A stretch of 34,066 bases of DNA, taken from NCBI GenBank assembly GCA_031291645.1, contig JARLIQ010000125.1, positions 1 to 34,066 on the forward strand. Reading direction: 5' to 3'. Positions 1 through 6,907 of the stretch are shown one piece after another. The notes beneath the pieces were generated by a model. It saw only the letters and a program-made list of their open reading frames with translations, did no database searches and was not told where the DNA came from. The position numbers and the translations under genes were made by a program. The DNA comes from Caulobacteraceae bacterium. Lineage in GTDB: Bacteria > Pseudomonadota > Alphaproteobacteria > Caulobacterales > Caulobacteraceae. Positions within the stretch are counted from its first letter, which is position 1. Each line of letters begins with the position of its first letter.

Positions 1-17
1 AGATCACCGCGCTCTGC

Positions 18-506
18 ATGGACGTCGCGGCGCGCCGCCAGGCCCGGCTCGAGCTGAGGATCGAGCGCCCGGCCGCCGCGCCCGACTGGACCATCCGGCG
101 GATCGAGTGGCTGGAGCCGGCGGAGGCCTGCATCGCCCTGCGGCCGGACGATCCGGCGCCGGCGGCGCGGATCGACGCCGAATTCCGGCCGGGCGACGCC
201 CACGGCCGCTGGTTCGCCGGCGATCCGACCCTCTGGGTGCGCTACCCGGACGACACGATGCCGGTCCACCGGATACGCCTGCGGCTGGAACTGGAGCGTC
301 CTGGCGGGCGGCGACACGGGATGGTGGTGTCCTGCGTGCTGCCGGCGATGAGCTGGACCGCCGAGCAGGCCCGGCCGCACGCGCGCGCCGCCGAGCCTGA
401 GCGCGCCGTCGCCTGCGTCGCGGCCGGCCCGTCCGATTCGAGCCTCCACGAGCCGCGCAGCTGGCGGCCACGGCCCTGGAACCACCCCGCGCCCGGCCTG
501 GCCTGA
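18..506 (+). CDS. Uncharacterised protein, 5' end uncertain
   Basis: An open frame with Caulobacteraceae-like codon use ends in TGA at 504-506. I do not recognise a family. The visible part has a beta-rich middle (residues about 40-110) with alternating hydrophobic residues and an acidic, arginine-rich character, followed by a low-complexity Pro/Ala/Arg tail. There is no signal peptide, membrane segment or obvious catalytic motif. The frame is already open at base 3, upstream of the ATG at 18, and no Shine-Dalgarno sequence precedes that ATG, so the real start probably lies outside the window and the protein is likely longer. It converges on the acyltransferase gene with a gap of only 15 bases. 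Confidence 0.55.
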   Translation: MDVAARRQARLELRIERPAAAPDWTIRRIEWLEPAEACIALRPDDPAPAARIDAEFRPGDAHGRWFAGDPTLWVRYPDDTMPVHRIRLRLELERPGGRRHGMVVSCVLPAMSWTAEQARPHARAAEPERAVACVAAGPSDSSLHEPRSWRPRPWNHPAPGLA

Positions 507-521
507 GGGGAGCGGGAGCGG

Positions 522-1439
522 CTAGTCCCGGCCGCCCTTGTACATCGACTTGGGCCAGCGCTTGTGGCCCCAGAACCACTCCGAGGGCCGTTCGCGGATA
601 CGCTCTTCGAGGAATTCGTTGAGCTGGCGCACGCCGGTCACCGTGTCGGCTTCGCGATCGCCGGTGTCGGCCAGCACGATCGGCTCGTAGATCGTCACCC
701 GGAAACGCGCGCCCTTGAGCCGCTGGACGGCCAGCGGCGTCACCTTGCCCCCGACCCGCTGGGCCAGGCGCACCGGCCCGGCGCTGGTGTGGGCCATGTG
801 GCCGAAGATCGGCGAGGCGACGCCGGCGTTGAACTTCTGGTCGATCAGCATGGCGACCGATTCGCCGCGCGACAGCGCCCGCATGATCTCGCGCGCGCCT
901 TCCGAGCCCTTGGGCGCCAGGGAGGTGACGCCATAGCGCGCCCGGCCCTGGATGATCCGCTCGTTGAAATAGGGGTTGTTGGCCGGGCGGTAGGAGACCT
1001 GGCAGCGCACGCCCGCGCCGACGATCACCGCGGCCATGATCTCGAAATTGGAGAAGTGGCCCGAGATCATCAGGGTCGGCTCGCCGCCCTCGGCGATGGC
1101 GCGCAGCCGCTCGCCGCCGACCACCTCGATCCGGCCGCTGGCGGGCGTCAGCCGGTCCAGCATGGGGAATTCGGCGACGAAGCGGCCGAACTGCTCCCAG
1201 TGGGCGATACGGATGGCGTCGCGCTCCTGAGGCGTCTTTTCCGGAAAGGCCAGTTCGAGGTTGCGCCGCACGGTGCGGTCCGCCCCGGTCAGCGGGCCGA
1301 GGGCCTTCAGCGCCGCGCCGCCGAAGGCGGAGGCCGCATCGACCGGCAGCAGCCGCAGGAGCGCTGCGATCACGTCGTAGCCCAGCGCCTCGACCCGCCA
1401 GAGCAGGCGTTCGGCGAACGTCGGATTGTCCAGACTCAT
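522..1439 (-). CDS. LpxL/HtrB-family lipid A biosynthesis acyltransferase
   Basis: A 305-residue member of the LpxL/LpxM (HtrB) lysophospholipid acyltransferase family, inner-membrane enzymes that add secondary acyl chains to lipid A precursors from acyl-ACP. The HX4E catalytic pair is visible as H128 and E133 in GHFSNFE. Downstream are the family's YRP block (about 150-158) and a D200-Q-K segment that usually contributes to substrate binding. The length is typical. The N-terminus has a weak hydrophobic stretch (about 20-50) that could anchor or dock it at the membrane. The ATG at 1439 gives an N-terminus that fits the family. The gene stands alone, convergent with the upstream unknown gene. 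Family assignment is firm; which acyl chain or lipid it uses cannot be read from the sequence. Confidence 0.88.
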   Translation of the reverse strand: MSLDNPTFAERLLWRVEALGYDVIAALLRLLPVDAASAFGGAALKALGPLTGADRTVRRNLELAFPEKTPQERDAIRIAHWEQFGRFVAEFPMLDRLTPASGRIEVVGGERLRAIAEGGEPTLMISGHFSNFEIMAAVIVGAGVRCQVSYRPANNPYFNERIIQGRARYGVTSLAPKGSEGAREIMRALSRGESVAMLIDQKFNAGVASPIFGHMAHTSAGPVRLAQRVGGKVTPLAVQRLKGARFRVTIYEPIVLADTGDREADTVTGVRQLNEFLEERIRERPSEWFWGHKRWPKSMYKGGRD

Positions 1440-1521
1440 CGGCTAACGCGTTCCAATCCCTGCGGGGCCGGCCCGCGGCTTCAACCGCCACGGCATGTGG
1501 ATTGCCATCGATTCACCCGTC

Positions 1522-1538
1522 CGTCCCGCATTGGGACG
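1522..1538. promoter_or_regulatory. Candidate operator: inverted repeat before the XRE regulator gene
   Basis: CGTCCC (1522-1527) and GGGACG (1533-1538) form a perfect 6-base inverted repeat around the spacer GCATT. It lies about 24 bases before the start of the small XRE regulator, next to a TATAGG (1539-1544) that could be a -10 box. Small XRE proteins often bind such sites and repress themselves; that this one does is inference. Confidence 0.3.
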
Positions 1539-1561
1539 TATAGGTATTGGAAGGGCTTGGC

Positions 1562-1945
1562 ATGGGCAACGATATCGACCTTCATCTCGGCAAGCGGCTG
1601 CGCCGCCGCCGTCGCCTGCTCGGCCTGACTCAGCAGCAGCTGGCCGCCGCGGTGGGGGTGCGCTTCCAGCAGATCCAGAAGTACGAATGCGGCGCCAACC
1701 GCATCTCGGCCGCGCGCCTGTGGAGCCTGTCCGAGGCGCTGGAGGTGCCGATCGGCTATTTCTACGAGGGCCTGGCCCAGACGGCCCGCCCGGACGCGGC
1801 GGTCGAGCGCGCGGAGGGCGGCGAGGTGCTGGCCCGAAAGGAGACGCTCGACCTGGTGCGCGCCTACTACCAGCTGGGCGAGCGCCCGCGCCGGCGGCTC
1901 CTGGACCTGGCCAAGTCGCTGAACGGCGACATCGAGGCGGCGTAG
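1562..1945 (+). CDS. XRE-family helix-turn-helix transcriptional regulator
   Basis: A 127-residue DNA-binding protein. Residues about 9-66 form a Cro/C1-type HTH: an arginine-rich first helix, then LTQQQLAAAVGV and the recognition segment FQQIQKYECGANRIS, a typical XRE helix 2-3 signature. The remaining 60 residues are helical and may dimerise; there is no ligand-binding or peptidase domain. I prefer the ATG at 1562, preceded by GGAAGGG at 1549-1555, over an in-frame TTG at 1547. The layout resembles short SinR-like regulators common in Caulobacterales. It is followed by hisN after 38 bases, so the two may share a transcript. An inverted repeat upstream could be its own operator. The target genes are unknown. 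Confidence 0.85.
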   Translation: MGNDIDLHLGKRLRRRRRLLGLTQQQLAAAVGVRFQQIQKYECGANRISAARLWSLSEALEVPIGYFYEGLAQTARPDAAVERAEGGEVLARKETLDLVRAYYQLGERPRRRLLDLAKSLNGDIEAA

Positions 1946-1960
1946 CCCTTCCCGCGTCCC

Positions 1961-1983
1961 GCTCCAGGCGATAAGCCTGGGGC
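1961..1983 (+). promoter_or_regulatory. Hairpin ending at the base before the hisN start codon
   Basis: Bases 1961-1969 pair with 1975-1983 (nine pairs, one of them T-G) around the loop GATAA. The right arm contains the only purine-rich candidate ribosome site for hisN and ends directly before its ATG at 1984. The pairing is seen; an effect on hisN translation is inference. There is no T-run, so it is not a standard terminator. Confidence 0.4.
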
Positions 1984-2820
1984 ATGCCCACCGCCGCCCA
2001 GTCCGACACCCTGGCGCCCGAGCGCCTCGACGCCCTCGACGCCTTCCTGATCGAGCTGAACCGCGCCTCCGCGGCCGCCATCCTGCCGCTGTTCAGGGCC
2101 GACCACGGCCTGGAGAACAAGGGCGGCGAGCAGGGCTTCGACCCCGTCACCCTGGCCGACAAGAACGCCGAGGCGGCCATCCGCGCCCTGATCGCCGAGC
2201 GCTTTCCCTCGCACGGGGTGATCGGTGAGGAATACGGCGACGACCGGCCGGACGCCGAGTTCGTCTGGGTGATCGACCCGGTCGACGGCACGCGCGCCTT
2301 CATCGCCGGCCTGCCGGTCTGGACCACCCTGATCGGCCTGCGGTTCCAGAACCGCCCGGTCCTGGGCTCGATCGGCCAGCCGCACATCGGCGAGCTGTTC
2401 ATCGGCCACGCCGGCGCCTCGCGGCTGATCGCGGGCGGGCGCGAGACGCCGTTGAAGGTCCGGGCCTGCGCACGCCTCGACGAGGCGGTGATCGCCACCA
2501 CCGACCCGGCCCTGTTCGGAGATGGCGTCGAGGGCGAGGCCTGGCGCTCGCTGCGGGCGGCCACGCGCCTGGCGCGGCTGGGCTGCGACGCCTACGCCTA
2601 CGCCATGGTGGCGATGGGCACGCTGGACCTGGTGGTCGAGACCGGGCTGAAGAGCTGGGACATCGAGCCGGCGCGGGCGCTGGTGGCCGGAGCCGGCGGC
2701 CAGGTCACCGACTGGCGGGGCGAGACCATCGGCGGCGACGGCGGCCAGATGCTGATCGCCGGCGATCCGGCCTGCCTGGCGGCCGCGAGCGCCCTGCTCA
2801 GCCCCGCGGCGCGTCCCTGA
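1984..2820 (+). CDS. hisN: HisN-type histidinol-phosphatase, inositol monophosphatase family
   Basis: A 278-residue Mg-dependent phosphatase of the inositol monophosphatase superfamily. Metal and substrate motifs are all present: GEE at 81-83, DPVDGT at 98-103, and WDIEPA at 225-230. The DPVDGTRAFIAGLP segment and the overall length match alphaproteobacterial HisN proteins, which dephosphorylate histidinol phosphate in the penultimate step of histidine synthesis. Related members act on inositol phosphates, fructose-1,6-bisphosphate or PAP, so substrate assignment rests on similarity alone. No other his gene is nearby. The ATG at 1984 directly follows a hairpin, and no better downstream ATG exists. 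It is co-oriented with the XRE gene. Confidence 0.82.
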   Translation: MPTAAQSDTLAPERLDALDAFLIELNRASAAAILPLFRADHGLENKGGEQGFDPVTLADKNAEAAIRALIAERFPSHGVIGEEYGDDRPDAEFVWVIDPVDGTRAFIAGLPVWTTLIGLRFQNRPVLGSIGQPHIGELFIGHAGASRLIAGGRETPLKVRACARLDEAVIATTDPALFGDGVEGEAWRSLRAATRLARLGCDAYAYAMVAMGTLDLVVETGLKSWDIEPARALVAGAGGQVTDWRGETIGGDGGQMLIAGDPACLAAASALLSPAARP

Positions 2821-2848
2821 ACCGGTCCGCGCCGCGCGCCGGGGCCGT

Positions 2849-3802
2849 CTACGCTTTCGGCCGCCCCAGCCTGGACGTCAGCGCGTCGAACTCGCGCCAG
2901 AAGGCCGCGCGCAGGTCGTCGGTCTCCATCAGGATCTCGTGGTAGGCCCCGGCCAGCTCGACGTAGCGGCAATCGGGCGCCAGGCTCGCGACCAGCTTCT
3001 GGCCGGCGTTGTCGACCAGCGTCTCCTCGCCCGCGCCGACGATGACCATGGGCAGGGCGAGGCGGCGGAGCTCCGGCGCGGCGTGCAGCCAGGCCAGGGT
3101 CCGGAACGCGCTGGCGACCCAGCCCCAGGTGACCGCGCCCAGCGCGAGATCGCGGTTGGCCAGCATCAGGGCGCGCGTGCGGTCGTATCGCGCCCGGTCG
3201 TGGGTCAGCCGGTCGGCCTCAAAGGTCGTCGCGAACGGATCGTAGGCCCCGCCGAGCGCATAGCCGCCGGCCTGGAGCGCGCCCATCAGCCCGACCAGGG
3301 CGCGGGTCGGCCAGGACCGCTGGGCCGTCAGGCCCAGCATCGGGGCGGAGAAGACGGCCCCGTCGATGCGCCGCTCGCCGCGCGTCAGCGCCTGCAGTGT
3401 CAAGCAGCCGCCCATCGAATGGGCGAGCGCGATCCGGGGCCCCGGCAGGCGGTCCTCGTAGCGGTCGAGCAGCAGGCCGAAGTCGGCCACGAAGTCGTCG
3501 AAGCCGTCGGCGTGCCCCTTCAGCCGGTCGGGCAGCAGCCGCCCCGACAGACCCTGGCCGCGCCAGTCGTGGGTCAGGACGGTGAAGCCGCGCGCGACCA
3601 GTTCGCCGATCACCTCCAGGTACTTCTCGATGAACTCGGTCCGACCGCCGCTCAACACCACCGAGCCGCGCGGATTCTCGGCCGGAAACAGGGCCGCGCG
3701 CAGGCGAAGCCCACCCGCGCCGGCGAACCACTCGGCCGTTCCGCCCGCCGGAATCGGCGCCTGGGGCAGCGCCACCAGCGGCGCGGCGTCGGCTTGTGAC
3801 AT
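2849..3802 (-). CDS. Alpha/beta hydrolase, lysophospholipase / monoacylglycerol lipase-like
   Basis: A 317-residue serine hydrolase of the Hydrolase_4 (PldB / monoglyceride lipase-like) group. The nucleophile elbow AHSMGG puts the serine at 129; the likely acid is D264 in LVDN and the histidine H288 in YHEILMETD, a segment characteristic of this group. The oxyanion-side motif HDWRGQGLSGR lies at 78-88, and a lid-like insertion spans about 150-230. There is no signal peptide, so it is probably cytoplasmic or loosely membrane-associated. The likely substrates are monoacylglycerols or lysophospholipids. It faces hisN tail to tail, with 28 bases between the stop codons. Confidence 0.85.
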   Translation of the reverse strand: MSQADAAPLVALPQAPIPAGGTAEWFAGAGGLRLRAALFPAENPRGSVVLSGGRTEFIEKYLEVIGELVARGFTVLTHDWRGQGLSGRLLPDRLKGHADGFDDFVADFGLLLDRYEDRLPGPRIALAHSMGGCLTLQALTRGERRIDGAVFSAPMLGLTAQRSWPTRALVGLMGALQAGGYALGGAYDPFATTFEADRLTHDRARYDRTRALMLANRDLALGAVTWGWVASAFRTLAWLHAAPELRRLALPMVIVGAGEETLVDNAGQKLVASLAPDCRYVELAGAYHEILMETDDLRAAFWREFDALTSRLGRPKA

Positions 3803-3906
3803 GAAATCCCCCTGCCCCCTTGCGCGCCGGGCGGCTCGCGGCCGAACCTTGCCGCGCCGCCCCGCCGGAGTAAACGCCCGCGGGTGAGCGGAAGTGATGC
3901 CGCCCG

Positions 3907-4806
3907 CTACCGCGGCTTGACGAAGCGCAGGGTCATCCGGTCGCTCTCGCCGATCGCGTCGAACTTGGCGTGGTCGAAGGCGGGGTTGGGCGGCTGGCCC
4001 TCCGGGGCGCTGCGGCGGGTGGGCGGAAGGGTCCAGACGCCGAATGGGTGGTCCTTGCTGTCCTTGGGATTGGCGTTGATCTCGGACCGCGCGGCCAGGG
4101 CGAAGCCCGCCTTAGCGGCGGCGGCGATCACATAGTCCTCGGAGACGTAGCCGTCGCTGGCGTCGGCCAGCATGGCGCGCGGGTCGGACCGGTGCTCCTC
4201 CAGCGCCAGCACCCCGCCGGGCGCCAGGGCGGCGTAGAAGCTGGCGAACGCGCGGTCGACCGCGCCCGGCTTGTCCACCAGGTCGTGCACGTAGCGGGCG
4301 AAGAGGATCATGTCGGCCGAGGCCGGGGGCGCGAGCAGGCCCTTGCCGGCGCTGAAGGCGACATAGCCGATGGGGCCGTAGACGGCGGCGGCGCCATAGC
4401 GCGCCGCGAAGGCCGCCCGCGCGCGCCGCGCGCCTTCGTCCGTGTCCGGATCGTCGGGATCGCCGAGGCCGGCCAGGTAGTGGCCGCCACCCTGCGCGAG
4501 GTAGGGCCCCAGGATCTCGGTCCAGTAGCCACCGCCCGGATCGATGTCGATCACCGTCAGCCCCGGCGCCAGGCCCCAGAAGTCCAGGCTCTGCAGCGGA
4601 TGGCGCCAACCGTCGCGCGCCTTGTTGGCCGCCGAGCGCTGAGGCCCGCCGATCGCCATCACCAGGGCCGGATCGTCGTCGAACGCGGGCGCCCCGAGAC
4701 CCGGCGCCCCGAGCCCGTGCGTCTGTGCGAACGCGCGGCCGACGGCGGCTGCGGAGAAGGCGGAAAATGCTGCGGCGGCGCCGAGCGCCCATCTGCGACT
4801 GATCAT
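3907..4806 (-). CDS. Tat-exported methyltransferase-fold protein
   Basis: A 299-residue protein when started at the ATG at 4806. That start gives a twin-arginine-type signal, SRRWALG, followed by an alanine-rich hydrophobic stretch and a possible cleavage after AFAQ (about residue 28). The mature part resembles class I methyltransferases found as exported predicted proteins in proteobacteria: the motif I region reads VIDIDPGGGYWTEIL (about 85-99), with later strands around MILFARYVHDL and GGVLALEEHRSD. A longer in-frame start at 4839 would bury the signal peptide and is less likely. SAM is not known to be abundant in the periplasm, so enzymatic activity after export is uncertain. It is divergent from hsp20. 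Confidence 0.78.
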   Translation of the reverse strand: MISRRWALGAAAAFSAFSAAAVGRAFAQTHGLGAPGLGAPAFDDDPALVMAIGGPQRSAANKARDGWRHPLQSLDFWGLAPGLTVIDIDPGGGYWTEILGPYLAQGGGHYLAGLGDPDDPDTDEGARRARAAFAARYGAAAVYGPIGYVAFSAGKGLLAPPASADMILFARYVHDLVDKPGAVDRAFASFYAALAPGGVLALEEHRSDPRAMLADASDGYVSEDYVIAAAAKAGFALAARSEINANPKDSKDHPFGVWTLPPTRRSAPEGQPPNPAFDHAKFDAIGESDRMTLRFVKPR

Positions 4807-4871
4807 CGCAGGACTGTGGGCGCGAGGCCGCGCCGGCACAAGCGAGCATTGCTGGACGGCCTTGCAGACCC

Positions 4872-4900
4872 CTTGAACCCCGCCGGCGGGCTCCCACCTT
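4872..4900 (+). promoter_or_regulatory. Candidate sigma32 (RpoH) promoter of hsp20
   Basis: CTTGAA at 4872-4877 matches the heat-shock -35 box, and after 15 bases CCCACCTT at 4893-4900 resembles the CCCCATNT -10 box. The position, about 115 bases before the small heat-shock gene, leaves room for a structured leader. Assigned by eye from the known E. coli-type consensus; not tested. Confidence 0.42.
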
Positions 4901-4920
4901 TTGATGCGAAGGCGCTGGAT

Positions 4921-5010
4921 GTCCGGGCCTTCCGGATCTGCACGAGGCCAGCTTCAAGGCTCGCGCACCGGTCCGCACTCAAACCGCAACCTTGCTCATG
5001 CAGAAGGATG
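4921..5010 (+). promoter_or_regulatory. Candidate ROSE-like RNA thermometer in the hsp20 leader
   Basis: Three stem-loops can be drawn. TCCGG 4922-4926 pairs with CCGGA 4932-4936. CGAGGCC 4943-4949 pairs with GGCTCG 4958-4963 with one bulged G. Finally TTGCT at 4992-4996 lies opposite the ribosome site AGGA at 5005-5008. The last pair matches the ROSE hallmark U(U/C)GCU facing AGGA, where one G of the anti-SD strand is non-canonical. ROSE elements repress small heat-shock genes at low temperature in many alpha- and gammaproteobacteria. The flanking pairs of the third helix are weak, so this remains a candidate. Confidence 0.42.
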
Positions 5011-5015
5011 CTCTG

Positions 5016-5471
5016 ATGCGTACGATCGACTTCTCCCCCCTCTATCGCTCCGTCGTCGGCTTCGACCGACTTGCCGCCCTGCTCGACGCCGCCGGCGCCG
5101 AAAGCGCGACCGGCTATCCGCCCTACAACATCGAGCGGACGGACGAGAACACCTACCGGATCGAAATCGCGGTCGCGGGCTTCAAGCCCGAGGAACTGGC
5201 CGTCGAGGTCAAGGAAAACCTCCTGACCGTCCAGGGCCGCAAGGCCGCCAACGACGAAGCCCGTCGCTACCTGCATCGCGGCCTGGCCGAGCGCAATTTC
5301 GAGCGCCGGTTCCAGCTCGCGGACTATGTGGTGGTGACCGACGCCCAGCTGGTCGACGGCCTCCTGGCCATCTCGCTGAAGCGCGAACTGCCCGAACAGC
5401 TGAAGCCGCGGAAGATCGAGATCACCGCGGCCCAGGCCCCGGGCCTGATCGAGGGCGAAAAGGCCGCCTGA
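5016..5471 (+). CDS. Small heat-shock protein, Hsp20/IbpA family
   Basis: A 151-residue ATP-independent chaperone that holds unfolding proteins during heat stress. The alpha-crystallin domain runs from about 36 (YPPYNIERTDENTYRIEIAVAG) to about 128, with the FERRFQLADYV segment typical of IbpA-class proteins. The short C-terminal tail carries the IXI-type anchor IEI (134-136), used in oligomer assembly. I chose the ATG at 5016 because AAGGA lies 7 bases upstream and the protein then begins MRTIDFSPLYRS, the usual N-terminus of this class; an ATG at 4992 would overlap the putative thermometer. It is monocistronic: sigma32-like promoter, ROSE-like leader, terminator 47 bases after the stop. Confidence 0.93.
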   Translation: MRTIDFSPLYRSVVGFDRLAALLDAAGAESATGYPPYNIERTDENTYRIEIAVAGFKPEELAVEVKENLLTVQGRKAANDEARRYLHRGLAERNFERRFQLADYVVVTDAQLVDGLLAISLKRELPEQLKPRKIEITAAQAPGLIEGEKAA

Positions 5472-5517
5472 GCGGCCAGCCCCGGCGCTCCGACTTGCGG
5501 AGCGTGACGTCTCTTCG

Positions 5518-5547
5518 AGGGCGGCGCGGCGACGCGCCGCCCTTTTT
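5518..5547 (+). terminator. Intrinsic terminator of hsp20
   Basis: A perfect 11-base-pair stem (5518-5528 with 5533-5543) capped by a GCGA tetraloop of GNRA type runs into TTTTT at 5543-5547. It lies between the hsp20 stop and the convergent pentapeptide gene stop at 5558. It would probably work less well on the other strand, where there is no matching T-run. Confidence 0.88.
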
Positions 5548-5557
5548 GCGTTGAGGG

Positions 5558-6841
5558 TCAGCCGGCCGCGGGCGCAGGCGCGGCCGGCGACGGGACGTCG
5601 AGCCCCTTGGCGCCGGCCCGGTGGGCGCCGGTGAGGTCGATCTGGCGCAGGGCCGCGCCGCTGAAGTTCGAGCGCGAGACGTCCGACAGGACCATCACCG
5701 CCTGGCGCATGTCGGCGTTGGAAAAGTCCGTCCCCTTGGCCACGGCCCGGGTCAGGTCGCACGGCAGCACCCGGTCCGGCCCGATCAGCAGCGGCCCCAG
5801 GAGGGCCTCGCGCAGGTCCGATCCCGAGAGCTTGGCCCCGCTCAGCCGCGCGCCGCGCAGGTCGGCCCGGCGAAGGTTGCACGAGCGCAGGTCGGCGCCT
5901 TCCAGCCGCGCGCCCTGGAGCTGGACCCCCTCCATGTCGAGGCCGTAGAACACCGCTCCCTTGGCCGACAGCGCGGTCAGGTTATAGCCCTTGATCGAAC
6001 TCAGCGCCCGCAGGTCGGCCCCGTCGAACACCGAGGGCGCGCCCTCCTTGCCTCCGGTCTCGCACCACAGGGCGTGGGCCGCCACCATCTCGGCGTAGGG
6101 CAGTTCGGAGACGTCCTTGCCCGAGGGCAGGTCGGTCAGCGCCCCGTCCATCCGCGCGTCGGTGGTGTTGCAGGCATAGATGGTCGCGCCCACCAGCACC
6201 GCGTCGCGCAGGTCCGCGCCGGACAGGTCCGCGCCCGAAAGGTCGGCGCCGGCCAGGTTGGCGCCGGACATGCTCGCCTGCTTGAGGTTGGCGCGCACCA
6301 GCTTGGCGTCCTTCATCACCGCGTCGGTGAAGTCGGCGCGGATGGCGATCACGCCGGACAGCTTGGAGCGTTCGAGATTGGCGCCGGCCAGGGTCGCGCC
6401 CTGCGCCTCGGCCACCCGGTTGACGTGCTCGAGCAGGCGCAGGCCCTTGGCCCGGTCGACGGCGGCGATGGAGCCTTCGCGCAGGTCGGCTTCGAACAGG
6501 TCCGCGCCGGTCAGGTCGGCGGCCCGCAGGCAGGCGCCGCGCAGGTCCGAGCGGCGCATCGAGCTTTCGCTGAGGTCGGCGTCCTGCAGGTCTGCGCCGA
6601 AGAAGACGGCGTGGTCCAGGCGCGCGTTGGCGAACTTGGCCCCGTGCAGGATGGCCCCGGTGAAGTCGGCGTCGCACAGGTTGCGTCCGCGGAAGTTCAA
6701 CCCTGACAGGTCGAGCCACGAGAAGACCGCCCGCGCCCCGCCCGGCCGCGCTGTCCACAGCCGGTCGTGCTTGGTGCAGATCAGGTCTGCTTCTTCTTGC
6801 GTGAGCCGGCGGTAAGCGCCCGCCGTGCCGTACGCGGACAT
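5558..6841 (-). CDS. Pentapeptide-repeat protein with two beta-helix blocks
   Basis: A 427-residue protein built largely of A(D/N)LXX repeats, which form right-handed quadrilateral beta-helices. Block one covers about 41-235, with a non-repeat interruption near 123-150; block two covers about 268-410; a Pro/Ala tail ends the protein. Before each block is a similar cap: H25-DRLW followed by GG, A, F40 and DL, and H256-ALW followed by GG, A, F272 and DL. This suggests an internal duplication. There is no signal peptide or membrane segment. Functions of this fold range from gyrase mimicry (Qnr/MfpA) to scaffolding; the repeats here do not show which, and no Qnr-like resistance role can be claimed. 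CCAGGA lies shortly upstream of the ATG at 6841. Confidence 0.85.
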   Translation of the reverse strand: MSAYGTAGAYRRLTQEEADLICTKHDRLWTARPGGARAVFSWLDLSGLNFRGRNLCDADFTGAILHGAKFANARLDHAVFFGADLQDADLSESSMRRSDLRGACLRAADLTGADLFEADLREGSIAAVDRAKGLRLLEHVNRVAEAQGATLAGANLERSKLSGVIAIRADFTDAVMKDAKLVRANLKQASMSGANLAGADLSGADLSGADLRDAVLVGATIYACNTTDARMDGALTDLPSGKDVSELPYAEMVAAHALWCETGGKEGAPSVFDGADLRALSSIKGYNLTALSAKGAVFYGLDMEGVQLQGARLEGADLRSCNLRRADLRGARLSGAKLSGSDLREALLGPLLIGPDRVLPCDLTRAVAKGTDFSNADMRQAVMVLSDVSRSNFSGAALRQIDLTGAHRAGAKGLDVPSPAAPAPAAG

Positions 6842-6907
6842 GGCATCATCCTGGTCCTAGGTCGGACGACTATGTCCGCGCGCAGTTAACGTCGCCTTTC
6901 TGGAGGC

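Noticed and set aside
5558-6841. A Qnr-type quinolone resistance protein
   Set aside because: The pentapeptide fold alone does not show this; length, duplicated caps and lack of Qnr loops argue against it.
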